Positions 51,977-61,276 of a stretch of DNA of 64,000 bases are shown piece by piece (positions within the stretch are counted from its first letter, which is position 1; each line of letters begins with the position of its first letter). The translations under genes were made by a program, and so were the position numbers. The notes beneath the pieces were generated by a model. It was not told the origin of the DNA. It did not search any database and saw only the letters and a program-made list of their open reading frames with translations. Origin of the DNA: Moraxella sp. FZFQ2102 (GTDB lineage Bacteria > Pseudomonadota > Gammaproteobacteria > Pseudomonadales > Moraxellaceae); assembly GCF_024137865.1 (NCBI RefSeq), contig NZ_CP099960.1, positions 2,232,001 to 2,296,000 of the forward strand, written 5' to 3'.

Positions 51977-53671
51977 ATGATTATGCAAAATGTACTTCAT
52001 AATCGTCGTCCGCTGTATATGGCGGTGGGGCTTGCGATGTCGCTGGCTGCCCACACTGCTTATGCTGCTGATGGCGCGACAACGCAGCAGCCGAATATCC
52101 TTGTCATCATGGCAGATGATATGGGTTGGTCAGACATTCAGCCATTTGGCGGTGAGATTGATACGCCATATTTGGATGAGCTTGCCAAAGAAGGTGTAAG
52201 CTTCAGTAACTTTTTCGTCTCGCCTTTTTCATCACCGAGTCGCGCGATGTTCCTAACGGGTGCAGATCCGCATGAAGTGGGGCTTGGCAATATCCGTGAG
52301 CTGAATAAACCTGAACAGAACAAAGCACCGAACTATGTCGGTCACTTGACGGATAATGCAGTGACGCTGGCGCAACGGCTTAAGAATGCAGGTTATTACA
52401 CCATTTTATCAGGCAAATGGCATCTGGGTCGCAAGATCGAAAATCAGCCTAATGCATGGGGCTTTACCGATGCCTTTGCTTTATTAAACGGCGAAGCGAA
52501 CAACTACCGCTATCAAGATAAGTTCGATTCTCCTGATGGGCGCGATCTGTACAGTCATAATGGCGAAGATGTGCAGTTGCCTGATGGCGCATTTTCTACT
52601 GATTTTTATACCGATTATCTGATTGATCATTTATCAAAACAACAAGGCAAGCCGTTCTTTGCTTATTTGGCATATACCGCGCCGCACTCACCGCTACAAG
52701 CACCGCAGGCGTATATTGACAAATATCAAGGTCGCTATACCGATGGCCCACAGGCGCTGGCTGATCAGCGATTTGATAAGCTAAAATCCTTAGGTCTGGT
52801 CAATGACATAGCCAAGCCACATCCGCTCATCGGCGTGCCTGAGTGGGATAGTCTAAGTGATGACGAGCGCGCGGTAGAATCCAAGCGTATGCAGTTGTAT
52901 GCGGCGATGGTCGATAATATGGATCATAATATCGGGCGCGTGATGGATTATCTAAAATCCACAGGTCAATATGACAACACAGTGATCGTGTTCTTGTCAG
53001 ATAATGGTGCAGCAGGCGCATCTCGCGAAAAATCAGGCAGATGGGGCGGCTGGATCAGCCAATCTCGTGATAACAGCTTTGATAATCTTGGTAAGGCAAG
53101 CAGCTATGTTTCGACAGGATTGGGCTGGGCGCAGGCATCGATGTCGCCCTTTGCTTATTATAAGGGCTTCACGACCGATGGTGGCATCCGTTCGCCTTTG
53201 ATTATCAAAGCACCGAATGCTAAAGCAGGCGCGATCGAAGGACGGTTCAATACACTAAAAGATCTTGCGCCGACTTTACTGGATCTAGCAGGTGTCAGTA
53301 AAGCCACGCCCGTGGGCAAAACACCGCTACAAGGCAAAAGCCTGATCGATCAACTTGCCAAGCCACAAGCTGCCCAAACAGGTCCGATGACCGCTGAGAT
53401 CTTAGAGATGAACGGCAACCGCCAAGTGCGCAAAGGGAATTTTAAGGCGACATATTACAGCCCTATCCCATATGGTCTGCCACCTGAAGCGATGGATACC
53501 GATATCGGACGCTGGAAGCTGTATGATGTGATGGCAGATCCGGGTGAGACGACGAACATCGCCAAAGAGCATCCACAAATCCTAAATGAGCTGGTCAAAG
53601 AGTATGAAGCGTATTCTCAGCGCGTCAGCGTGGTGGAATTAAGCCCAACTAACCCAACCTTTTCTGATTGA
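51977..53671 (+). CDS. Arylsulfatase, Ser-type, exported
   Basis: A 564-residue sulfatase; the start is ATG 51977 or ATG 51983 (MQNVLHNRRPLYMA). A signal peptide ends near TAYAADG (about residue 31). The metal-binding N-terminus is NILVIMADDMGWSDIQPFGG, and the catalytic motif is FSSPSRAMFLTG, with Ser (not Cys) at the formylglycine position of S-x-P-x-R near residue 85. SGKWHLGR, TAPHSPLQAP and VIVFLSDNGAAG carry further metal and substrate residues. Ser-type enzymes need an anSME maturase, which is the next gene. Its product sulfate or alcohol may be taken up by the TRAP system opposite. Confidence 0.93.
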   Translation: MIMQNVLHNRRPLYMAVGLAMSLAAHTAYAADGATTQQPNILVIMADDMGWSDIQPFGGEIDTPYLDELAKEGVSFSNFFVSPFSSPSRAMFLTGADPHEVGLGNIRELNKPEQNKAPNYVGHLTDNAVTLAQRLKNAGYYTILSGKWHLGRKIENQPNAWGFTDAFALLNGEANNYRYQDKFDSPDGRDLYSHNGEDVQLPDGAFSTDFYTDYLIDHLSKQQGKPFFAYLAYTAPHSPLQAPQAYIDKYQGRYTDGPQALADQRFDKLKSLGLVNDIAKPHPLIGVPEWDSLSDDERAVESKRMQLYAAMVDNMDHNIGRVMDYLKSTGQYDNTVIVFLSDNGAAGASREKSGRWGGWISQSRDNSFDNLGKASSYVSTGLGWAQASMSPFAYYKGFTTDGGIRSPLIIKAPNAKAGAIEGRFNTLKDLAPTLLDLAGVSKATPVGKTPLQGKSLIDQLAKPQAAQTGPMTAEILEMNGNRQVRKGNFKATYYSPIPYGLPPEAMDTDIGRWKLYDVMADPGETTNIAKEHPQILNELVKEYEAYSQRVSVVELSPTNPTFSD

Positions 53672-53706
53672 TAGATCTTTGAGTGATAACACCATTGGGG
53701 ATATCT

Positions 53707-54939
53707 ATGACAAGCAGTCAAACCCAAGCGCAAAAGCAGCAGTCTGCTGTTTTTGCGTTTCATACTATGATCAAACCCAGCGGCTCGCAGTGCAATATCG
53801 ACTGCGAGTATTGCTTTTATTTACATAAAGAAAATCTACTACACCAGCCCAAGCAGCCACGCATGAGTGACGCGGTGCTACAGGCGCACATCAAGCAGTA
53901 CATTGATGCGCAGACAGCTGGCGAAGTGATGTTTACTTGGCAAGGTGGCGAGCCGACCTTGATGGGGCTTGAATTTTATAAAAAAGTCGTCGCTTATCAA
54001 AAGCAGTTTGCCAAGCCCAATCAACGCATCGTCAATGACATTCAGACCAATGGACTACTCATCGATGATGCATGGTGCGAATTTTTGAAGCAGCATGATT
54101 TCTTGGTTGGCATCTCGATCGATGGGCAAGCAGCATATCACGATCAGATGCGCCGCGCCAAAAATGGCAAGCCGACTTTTGACTATGTCATGCGTGCCAT
54201 CAGGCTTTTGCACCAGTATCAGATTCCTTTTCATGCGCTGTGCGTGGTCAATCATTATAATGCTCGCGCACCGCTTGAAGTGTATCGCTTTTTGCGCGAT
54301 GAAGTTCGCCCGCGCATGATTCAGTTTCTGCCTGCGGTCGAGCCTTTGGATTTTACCAAGTCTGCCACCGCTTATATTCGCCCAAACTCGGATAAGCGTA
54401 TCACCATACGCCCTGCTGCTGTGACCGACTGGTCGGTATCGGCTGATGATTGGGGCAGATTTTTGGTGGAGATTTGGCAAGAATGGCTGGAGCGTGATTT
54501 TGGTCAAGTGTTTGTTGATCAATTTGAAAATACCATCTCGCAGGCGTTTGGCTTGGGTGCGCAAAAATGCACCACCGCACCGATCTGTGGTAAGGCGCTT
54601 GCCATTGAGCATAATGGCGATGTCTATAGCTGCGATCATTTTGCTTATCCTGAATATCACTTGGGCAATATCTTGGACATCGAAGAAGGTAAGCTTGCTT
54701 TTAGTCAGCAGCAGGCAAGTTTTGGTTATGCCAAGCATCTAAACCTGCCCAGTGATTGTAAAGAGTGCCAATTTTTGAAATTGTGCTGGGGTGAATGCCC
54801 AAAGAATCGCTTTATCAAAGATAATGATGGCGGCACACGGCTCAATTATCTGTGCCATGGGCTAAAGGCGTATTATGCGCAAGTGGCTAAAGATCTACCA
54901 CAGATTCATGCCAAGATGCTAAATAATGCTAAAAGGTAA
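53707..54939 (+). CDS. Anaerobic sulfatase-maturating enzyme (radical SAM, AtsB type)
   Basis: A 410-residue enzyme that converts the sulfatase active-site Ser to formylglycine. ATG 53707 is preferred to 53683; GGGG lies upstream. The radical-SAM motif is CNIDCEYCFY (near residue 33), with MFTWQGGEPTLMG and DIQTNGLLIDD after it. The SPASM domain has CTTAPICGKALAIEHNGDVYSCDHF and CKECQFLKLCWGECPKNRF, supplying the two auxiliary clusters. The 35-bp spacing from the sulfatase gene means the pair is an operon. Despite the family name, these enzymes also work in aerobes. Confidence 0.93.
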   Translation: MTSSQTQAQKQQSAVFAFHTMIKPSGSQCNIDCEYCFYLHKENLLHQPKQPRMSDAVLQAHIKQYIDAQTAGEVMFTWQGGEPTLMGLEFYKKVVAYQKQFAKPNQRIVNDIQTNGLLIDDAWCEFLKQHDFLVGISIDGQAAYHDQMRRAKNGKPTFDYVMRAIRLLHQYQIPFHALCVVNHYNARAPLEVYRFLRDEVRPRMIQFLPAVEPLDFTKSATAYIRPNSDKRITIRPAAVTDWSVSADDWGRFLVEIWQEWLERDFGQVFVDQFENTISQAFGLGAQKCTTAPICGKALAIEHNGDVYSCDHFAYPEYHLGNILDIEEGKLAFSQQQASFGYAKHLNLPSDCKECQFLKLCWGECPKNRFIKDNDGGTRLNYLCHGLKAYYAQVAKDLPQIHAKMLNNAKR

Positions 54940-54946
54940 GTTTGAC

Positions 54947-55045
54947 TGTGTAGGTGCGTTCAATGCACCATCAATTCATAAGATAATGATTTTTAAATTA
55001 AATTTTTTATCGGCTATCTGATGATGTGCACGATACACCTATACT
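54947..55045. repeat. Palindromic intergenic repeat, copy C
   Basis: GTGTAGGTGCGTTCAATGCACC (from 54948) has an imperfect inverted partner at 55023-55041 (GATGTGCACGATACACCTA). It is the most diverged of the three copies and lies between the maturase and a terminator. Confidence 0.65.
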
Positions 55046-55080
55046 GTTAATTTATCAACCCTTAAATTCAAACCCAACAA

Positions 55081-55115
55081 ATAAAATCAGCCACTGAACA
55101 TGGCTGATTTTATTT
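55081..55115. terminator. Bidirectional terminator between maturase and FAA hydrolase
   Basis: ATAAAATCAGCCA and TGGCTGATTTTAT are perfectly complementary (13 bp) around a 7-nt loop. The genes are convergent. Confidence 0.88.
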
Positions 55116-55133
55116 GATTGGATTAAGCGGTGA

Positions 55134-56132
55134 TCAAATCGCTTTGACCGTGTTTTCGATCGTGCCGAAGATATTATTGCCATCTTTGTCGAACATCTCG
55201 ACGCGCACCACATCGCCATTGGTCATGAATGGAGTTTGCGGTTTGCCTTCGATGGCTTCATACATGCGCAGCTCAGCTAAGCAGCAGTAGCCGACACCGC
55301 CGTGCTCGACGCTTGAGCCCCATAGGCTGTCCTGCTTATTTGAGACCGTGCCTGAGCCGATGATGGTGCCAGCGGCAAGATTACGCGTCTTGGCAGCATG
55401 GGCGACAAGCTGACCGAAGTTAAAGGTCATGTCCGTGCCAGCATTTGGGCGACCGAATAAATTGTTATTCAGATGTACCACCAGTGGCAAGTGCAGCTTG
55501 GCATCATCTGACCAGTCTTCTAGCTCATCTGGCGTGACCGCCACAGGGCTAAATGCCGATGCAGGCTTACTTTGGAAAAAGCCAAAGCCCTTAGCAAGCT
55601 CAGCGGGGATCAGATTGCGCAGTGACACATCGTTCACCAGCATCACTAGGCGGATTTGCTTAGCGGCTTCTTCTGCGCTGCTGCCCAGTGCGACTTTACC
55701 TGTCACCACAGTCACTTCCGCTTCCATGTCGATGCCCCACTCTTCTTTGGCATAGATCTCATCGCGTGGGCCGATGAAGCTGTCCGAACCACCTTGATAC
55801 ATTAGTGGATCTTCATAAAAAGACTCAGGCACTTGTGAATTACGCGCCTTACGCACCAGCTCCACATGGTTCAGATACGCTGAGCCGTCCGCCCATTGAT
55901 AGGCGCGTGGCAGTGGTGAATGGCAAGCGGCTTGGTCAAAGGCATCGCCCTGCTTGCTGTCGTTAAGCTCTTGATATACGGCTTTTAGCTTCGGTGCAGC
56001 TTCATCCCAGTTGTCCAGTGCTGCTTGTAGTGTCGGTGCGATGTCAGCGACTTCACGGCAGATACTCAGATCACGGCTTACGACTACCAAAGTACCATCC
56101 AGACCGCCTTTTTTTAGTGTTGCTAGTTTCAT
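55134..56132 (-). CDS. Fumarylacetoacetate hydrolase family protein
   Basis: A 332-residue enzyme with the FAH fold. Metal ligands are visible in WGIDMEAEVTVVTGK (Asp-x-Glu-x-Glu) and VNDVSLRNL (Asp), and the catalytic His is in ACHSPLPRAYQW. GTIIGSGTVSN is the conserved C-terminal motif. The 332-residue form hydrolyses fumarylacetoacetate or fumarylpyruvate in homogentisate or gentisate pathways. With the VOC gene 70 bp upstream it forms a unit divergent from a LysR regulator. Confidence 0.87.
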   Translation of the reverse strand: MKLATLKKGGLDGTLVVVSRDLSICREVADIAPTLQAALDNWDEAAPKLKAVYQELNDSKQGDAFDQAACHSPLPRAYQWADGSAYLNHVELVRKARNSQVPESFYEDPLMYQGGSDSFIGPRDEIYAKEEWGIDMEAEVTVVTGKVALGSSAEEAAKQIRLVMLVNDVSLRNLIPAELAKGFGFFQSKPASAFSPVAVTPDELEDWSDDAKLHLPLVVHLNNNLFGRPNAGTDMTFNFGQLVAHAAKTRNLAAGTIIGSGTVSNKQDSLWGSSVEHGGVGYCCLAELRMYEAIEGKPQTPFMTNGDVVRVEMFDKDGNNIFGTIENTVKAI

Positions 56133-56202
56133 AAGTTTTTTCCTTGTTGTTAATTAAAATTTATAAAAAATCAAAAAAGTCATCAAAAATCACAAGCCAA
56201 AA

Positions 56203-56748
56203 TCACACTTCAGGTGGCTCAGTGCCATCATGCACCCAGCGCGCGTGCTGTGGGGCTTTTTTGGTCACTGCCCATTCATTGAGCATATCCCACTTGACTT
56301 TATCGAGCGCTTTTGCCATCTTATCGGTGGTGACATCACAAGCAAGCTCGATGCGATGACCGTTTGGATCGAAGCAATAAATCGAATGGAACAGTGTGTG
56401 ATTGACAGGGCCAAGTACATCCACGCCGCCTGCGATCAGCTTTTCTTTGGTGGCAAGTAGCGTATCCATGTCCTTGACTTTCAGTGCCAAATGCTGTGTC
56501 CATAGTGGCGTATTCTCATCGCGACCCATTTCAGGCTTGGTTGGCAACTCAAAGAATGCTAGAATATTACCTGCACCTGTGTCCAAAAAAATGTGCATAT
56601 ACGGATCAGGCTCGCCAGTGGACGGTACTTTGTCTTCGGCGATGGCGAGCACAAAGCCCATGTCTAGATGTTTTTGGTACCACTCGACGGTTTCTTTTGC
56701 ATCTTTACAGCGGTATGCGACATGGTGAACGCCTTGGGTGATTGACAT
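56203..56748 (-). CDS. VOC-family protein (dioxygenase/glyoxalase-like)
   Basis: A 181-residue metal enzyme with two beta-alpha-beta-beta-beta modules. Candidate metal ligands are His in GVHHVAYRC, His in LWTQHLALKV and Glu in DPNGHRIELAC. YCFDPNGHRIEL is a family signature. Extradiol dioxygenases and glyoxalases share it; the pairing with an FAA hydrolase makes aromatic ring cleavage or a related step more likely, but a substrate cannot be given. Confidence 0.8.
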   Translation of the reverse strand: MSITQGVHHVAYRCKDAKETVEWYQKHLDMGFVLAIAEDKVPSTGEPDPYMHIFLDTGAGNILAFFELPTKPEMGRDENTPLWTQHLALKVKDMDTLLATKEKLIAGGVDVLGPVNHTLFHSIYCFDPNGHRIELACDVTTDKMAKALDKVKWDMLNEWAVTKKAPQHARWVHDGTEPPEV

Positions 56749-56865
56749 AATTATACTCCTTTATAAAAAAAATCAGCTTAAGCCATGTGCTTGGGTTGTG
56801 TGTTCAACCTTAGGTGTATTTCACCAAAAATCAGGCAAAAGGTAAAACGGTATTTTCTTAATTAT

Positions 56866-56884
56866 TTATCGCGATTTGTGATAA
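56866..56884. promoter_or_regulatory. LysR-type operator between VOC and LysR genes
   Basis: TTATC-GCGATTTGT-GATAA is a dyad with 5-bp arms enclosing a T-N11-A core (TCGCGATTTGTGA). It lies 28 bp upstream of the LysR start in the divergent gap, the standard place. Confidence 0.7.
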
Positions 56885-56911
56885 GTATTGACAACAAAAA
56901 GAGCAAGGATC

Positions 56912-57823
56912 ATGAATTTAAATAATGTCACGCTAAAACAACTGCGCGCCTTCAAGGCAGTGGCAGAGACAGGCAGTTTCACCAAGGCAGCAGAAAGCCT
57001 GCATTTGACCCAGTCGGCATTGAGTGGCTTGATCAAGGATTTTGAGACGACGCTGTCACTGCGGCTGTTCGATCGTACCACGCGCAAGCTGTCCTTGTCG
57101 GTCGCAGGTCAGCACATTTATCCGATGGCGACCAAGATTTTATATGATGTCGAGACCATGGCGACAGAAGTCGGACGCCTAAAAGCATTAGAAAGTGGCG
57201 TGGTGAATATCGCTGTCAGTCAGCAGCTTGCCGCGGCGATTTTGCCCAAGGTGATGGCAGAATTTGTCACCGCTTATCCGAATATCAAAGTTTCGGTCAA
57301 AGACTGTTCAGTCGATACGGTGATCAGTGCGGTGGCATCTGGTGAAGTGGATTTTGGCATCGCACCTGCGCGTAATATCAGTGACAGCCTATCATCTGAG
57401 ATGCTGTTCGATTTGCCGTTTTATGCGGTGATGCCACAAGCGCACCCTTTGACCAAGCGCGACTCGGTCGAATGGAAAGACCTAAAACACGAAAAGTTGA
57501 TCACCATGGCAGGCGTGTTCAGTGATCTACTCAGCGATGAGCTGCCCGAAGAAGAAGCGCAAATGGTGAAAAACTCCGCATATCAAGTGAACTTTTTGAC
57601 CACGGCATTTAGCATGGTAAACCAAAACTTGGGCGTAACCTTATGCCTGCCCTATTCACGCGCCCGTGTCGCCCAAAACGGACTAGAAATGCGCGTCCTA
57701 ACTGCACCACGCATCACGCGCGCATCGTATCTGTATCGCTTGCGCGGACGGGCGTTCAGTGATGCGGCACATAAGTTTTATGTGGTTTTGTGCCAGCATT
57801 TACAGAGTAATGATTATACTTAA
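56912..57823 (+). CDS. LysR-family transcriptional regulator
   Basis: A 303-residue regulator. ATG 56912 has AAGGA upstream and begins MNLNNVTLKQLRAFKAVAET. The helix-turn-helix is SFTKAAESLHLTQSALSGLI, then the effector domain from about residue 90 (GVVNIAVSQQLAAAILPKVM). It likely controls the divergent VOC-FAA hydrolase unit through the T-N11-A site. The inducer is unknown. Confidence 0.9.
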   Translation: MNLNNVTLKQLRAFKAVAETGSFTKAAESLHLTQSALSGLIKDFETTLSLRLFDRTTRKLSLSVAGQHIYPMATKILYDVETMATEVGRLKALESGVVNIAVSQQLAAAILPKVMAEFVTAYPNIKVSVKDCSVDTVISAVASGEVDFGIAPARNISDSLSSEMLFDLPFYAVMPQAHPLTKRDSVEWKDLKHEKLITMAGVFSDLLSDELPEEEAQMVKNSAYQVNFLTTAFSMVNQNLGVTLCLPYSRARVAQNGLEMRVLTAPRITRASYLYRLRGRAFSDAAHKFYVVLCQHLQSNDYT

Positions 57824-57848
57824 TTAATCAAAATACAAATATCCCACA

Positions 57849-57882
57849 AAAATGCCCAAACCGATGATGGCTTGGGCATTTT
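57849..57882. terminator. Bidirectional terminator between LysR and autotransporter genes
   Basis: AAAATGCCCAA pairs with TTGGGCATTTT, with A- and T-rich flanks on both strands, between convergent genes. Confidence 0.85.
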
Positions 57883-57897
57883 GTTTGGTGTGATGGC

Positions 57898-60800
57898 TTA
57901 GAATGCGATACGCAAGCCGACATTCGCCGATTGGCTGTCATAGCCTGACTGCCACTGACCTTGATAAGTCGCTGAGACTTGAGCCCGTGGTGTCAGCTGA
58001 TAGGTTGCGCCCACCCCTGCGATACCGATCGTGCGACCGATTTCGCGGCTGCGTGTGCTGAAGCGCCCATCATGATCAACAAAGCCTGCGCTAATGAAGC
58101 TTGCCGCATCGCCGCTTTCATAGCCCGCGGCAAGCTTACCAGTTAGAACAAGCTTTGGTGTGATCGCTTGATTGAACTTAGCACCGATGGTACTACGCAC
58201 ACTCTCAAAGCTTTGTTTATCCACAGTCAGATCATACACCCCTGCGCCTGTTTCGCGATAGCCATCAGCGCGCACGCGTGCATAGTCGAATGCCACAAAT
58301 GGCGTGATGTTACGATCGCTGGTACCGATGCGGTATTCCGCGCCGATGCCTGCATTGACGGTATTGGCTTGATAATCTGATTTCGCTACAGAATTGGTCA
58401 ACGTGTTCAGATGGCGTTCACCATCGATATCACTGCGACCGATGGCAGCTTGACCATACAGGCGGGTTGCGTCATTTGCATAGTGATCAGTATAGATGAT
58501 CGCTTGCTTAGACTTGGCGGTCAGCTGATGATTCGTGCGTCCGCGGCTGTCTGCATCGCTGTGTACATAAGACACCGCGACACCGACACGCGTCTGATCG
58601 AGCATGGTATCGATACCTGTCACCACGCCGTATTCATCGTTGTTATAGCCCAGCGCGCCTGTGTCATCAGCATCAAGCGTGCTGCTCTTACCGATCACTT
58701 TCGCCCAGAAGGCACGATCACGGTTAATATCTGTATCAAAAATCACTCCTAATGCCTGTGCATTAGCATCATGAACAATACGATTGCCTGCACCCATCAT
58801 CAGTGGCTCAAGCTCGCTGACTGCTTGTGATAGCTTGGCAGAATCAAAATTCACCGTATCACGAAGCAGTGCATCAGACAGTGCAGAACCATCTGCCACG
58901 ACACCATCTAGGAAGCTTGCCAATGACAGCGTATCGGTATTGTTGTTTTCATTGACCGCAGTCACGAAGTTCACATCACGCACCGATGGCACTGGCTCAG
59001 GCTCTGGCTGTGGTGTTGGTTCAACTGGCTCAGGCTCTGGCTGAACATCAGGCTTAGCAGGCGTTTCTTCCACTGGTGGCACAACTGGTGGTGTCGGCTC
59101 AGGCTGCACAGGCTCAACAGGATCGGTCGGTACGACAGGCTGCGGCTCAACAGGTTTTGGTTCAGGTTTTGGCTCAACCACTGGCGGTACTTCAGGCGTT
59201 TGTGGTTCTTCAGGCTTAACCAAAGTGAGATGAACTTTATTTGGATCGGAATAATCCGCATAAAAAGTCACCAAAGGACTGTTATCAGTCACTTGCTTGA
59301 ATTGCCCTACTAGTTTTTCTGCAGTGATGACATCTTTCCATACCGCAGATTTGTCGGTGTTGTTTATCAACTCTTGTGTAAGAACAACAAACTCGCCATT
59401 ACTGATGTCAGCAGTGCCGTTAAAGACAAATTTGCCATATGGGTCAGCATTAGGATCAATAACATCATCGGCATCGACCCATTCATTCTGTTTTTGATCA
59501 AAATAATCAAAATCAAATAGGGTAATACCCAAGCGATCCCCTGCTTTCATCGCATAGTCGCCATTAACTTTGAGCACACCTTCAGAGACAATGGTATCGC
59601 CCTGCCAGCCCATAGATGCGCTATCGATCTCTAAAGTACCCATACCAGTTTTTGTAAATCCAACATTTGGGCGGGATGTCTCATATAAATCACCTTTGGC
59701 AGTGCCAACATTTCCCACCAAGCGTGCGTTTGGATTGATTCTGACATAATGTGGTTCTATAGCCGCATTGCCATTGATATCAGTGTAATCTGCATCAATT
59801 TGGAATAGTACACCGCCTGCACCAAGCTCAATTGGGGTTGTGCTATCAAATCCTGCAAAGAAATTATTCTCACTGCGGGCACTATCAATCAATGATGCGT
59901 TATCAATTTTTACAGTAGCTTTGCCCTTTGGATTTCTAACGATATTACCCACATGAAAAATAGAATTATTGTCAATGATTAGCGTACCTTGACCTTCATT
60001 ACCAACGGTAACCGTATCATTAAAATCCACCGCTGCATTATCAACCGTAAGCACGCCTTGTGAGCCTGCTTTATTTGCAATAATGACATTTTGGACATCG
60101 GTTAAGATTGACCATCCGTTGTTTTCTGAGTTTTTTGCAGTAAAAGTGCCAGTACCTTCATCGCCGACAATTAGATTGTCAGCAAAGATTTTGATATAGC
60201 GATCTTCAACATTTTCTTGGTCAAGCGTAACACTGCCTACACCTGCTTTGGTTTTTCCCAAAATCATGTTCCCTGCAGAAACGCTACCACTTTTTAAATC
60301 AATGATGCCATGACCTTCATTACCTACGATCAAGTCTTGGGTGGTGCGCACACCAGTGATAAAAGATCCAATATCGACAGCAGATGTGATGGTGCCTTGA
60401 GATCCTTGTTTATTACCTAAAATGATGCCTTGATCGGAGATCAAATATCCTTTTTGGGCATTGATAGTCGCAGAGCCGCTATCACCGATAATCGTTTGTC
60501 CTGCGACCTGAATATGGTTATCCGATCCCCATGAAGTGGTCGATTCATTTTCTTTGCCCAAAGTGATGGTGTTGCCTTTACTGACAACATTAACACCTGC
60601 GATCAAGTCTTTACCGACAATAATCTCACCACGCTGCGAGAAAGCAACATGGCCGACTCCATTAACACCGACTAATAGATTTTCAGCGATCGTCGCTTTT
60701 GGGGATGTTGCATGGGCACTAAAGGCTGCCACATCAGTGACGGACAAAGTACCTCGAGAGCCTGATGACTGACCTAGAGTGATCGATGTGGCTTTTATTT

Positions 60801-61137
60801 CAGGTGAGACGATGGTAAGCGTGCCATCAGTAGATTTGGCGTTTTGATTAGTAACGGTTAGACTGGCAGTCGTCGTGTCGCCAATGATGGTATTTTGATA
60901 ATTAACAACTGTGCGATGGCCATCAACCGTATCGGTACCTGCGATGATGTGTGGATTATCAGTGATTGTGGTACTAGAAGTATAATCCACCGCCATCGCT
61001 GATGAGCTTGCCATCACAGCACCGACCAAAGCCATAGTCTTAAACGACTTACTTTTGCCTTTACTGCGTGCCAATTCACTCACACACTGCCATACGCCTG
61101 TGGCATGGTTAAAAATCACTCGATAAGCACGATTCAT
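57898..61137 (-). CDS. Autotransporter (type Va secretion) with extended signal peptide
   Basis: A 1079-residue outer-membrane autotransporter. ATG 61137 starts the extended signal peptide region MNRAYRVIFNHATGVWQCVS, followed by a basic stretch, a hydrophobic core and a cleavage site near SAMA. The passenger (about 55-620) is a beta-helix with repeated G-N-E-G-x-G and G-S-x-G-T-x-T/S turns (for example VGNEGHGIIDLKSG, VGDEGTGTFTAKN, VGNEGQGTLIIDN). A Pro/Glu-rich linker runs about 645-745. The barrel domain (about 800-1079) has RDRAFWAKVIG and ends in LRIAF, with the terminal aromatic needed for BAM recognition. The passenger has no visible protease or lipase motif; adhesion is a fair guess. 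Confidence 0.92.
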   Translation of the reverse strand: MNRAYRVIFNHATGVWQCVSELARSKGKSKSFKTMALVGAVMASSSAMAVDYTSSTTITDNPHIIAGTDTVDGHRTVVNYQNTIIGDTTTASLTVTNQNAKSTDGTLTIVSPEIKATSITLGQSSGSRGTLSVTDVAAFSAHATSPKATIAENLLVGVNGVGHVAFSQRGEIIVGKDLIAGVNVVSKGNTITLGKENESTTSWGSDNHIQVAGQTIIGDSGSATINAQKGYLISDQGIILGNKQGSQGTITSAVDIGSFITGVRTTQDLIVGNEGHGIIDLKSGSVSAGNMILGKTKAGVGSVTLDQENVEDRYIKIFADNLIVGDEGTGTFTAKNSENNGWSILTDVQNVIIANKAGSQGVLTVDNAAVDFNDTVTVGNEGQGTLIIDNNSIFHVGNIVRNPKGKATVKIDNASLIDSARSENNFFAGFDSTTPIELGAGGVLFQIDADYTDINGNAAIEPHYVRINPNARLVGNVGTAKGDLYETSRPNVGFTKTGMGTLEIDSASMGWQGDTIVSEGVLKVNGDYAMKAGDRLGITLFDFDYFDQKQNEWVDADDVIDPNADPYGKFVFNGTADISNGEFVVLTQELINNTDKSAVWKDVITAEKLVGQFKQVTDNSPLVTFYADYSDPNKVHLTLVKPEEPQTPEVPPVVEPKPEPKPVEPQPVVPTDPVEPVQPEPTPPVVPPVEETPAKPDVQPEPEPVEPTPQPEPEPVPSVRDVNFVTAVNENNNTDTLSLASFLDGVVADGSALSDALLRDTVNFDSAKLSQAVSELEPLMMGAGNRIVHDANAQALGVIFDTDINRDRAFWAKVIGKSSTLDADDTGALGYNNDEYGVVTGIDTMLDQTRVGVAVSYVHSDADSRGRTNHQLTAKSKQAIIYTDHYANDATRLYGQAAIGRSDIDGERHLNTLTNSVAKSDYQANTVNAGIGAEYRIGTSDRNITPFVAFDYARVRADGYRETGAGVYDLTVDKQSFESVRSTIGAKFNQAITPKLVLTGKLAAGYESGDAASFISAGFVDHDGRFSTRSREIGRTIGIAGVGATYQLTPRAQVSATYQGQWQSGYDSQSANVGLRIAF

Positions 61138-61221
61138 AATATGACCCTTTGATGATAAAACCTTGCTGAATTGCAACAAAACCTATCTGTATCTTATCAA
61201 ATAACCGAATCACTTAGCAAG

Positions 61222-61261
61222 TAAAAAAACAGCTATTGTCAATTCTAACAATAGCTGTTTG
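61222..61261 (-). terminator. Intrinsic terminator after argJ
   Basis: On the minus strand AAACAGCTATTGT (61260-61248 complement) pairs perfectly with ACAATAGCTGTTT around an 8-nt loop, then a T-run. Confidence 0.9.
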
Positions 61262-61276
61262 CACCAGTTCGCCTGT

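Noticed and set aside
54055..54738. 227-residue open frame antisense to the sulfatase maturase
   Set aside because: Long but fully inside a well-supported radical-SAM gene, with no ribosome site or recognisable motif.
57898..61137. CRISPR-like or tandem DNA repeats in the autotransporter gene
   Set aside because: The repeats are protein-level beta-helix turns with varied codons; there is no constant repeat and spacer pattern.
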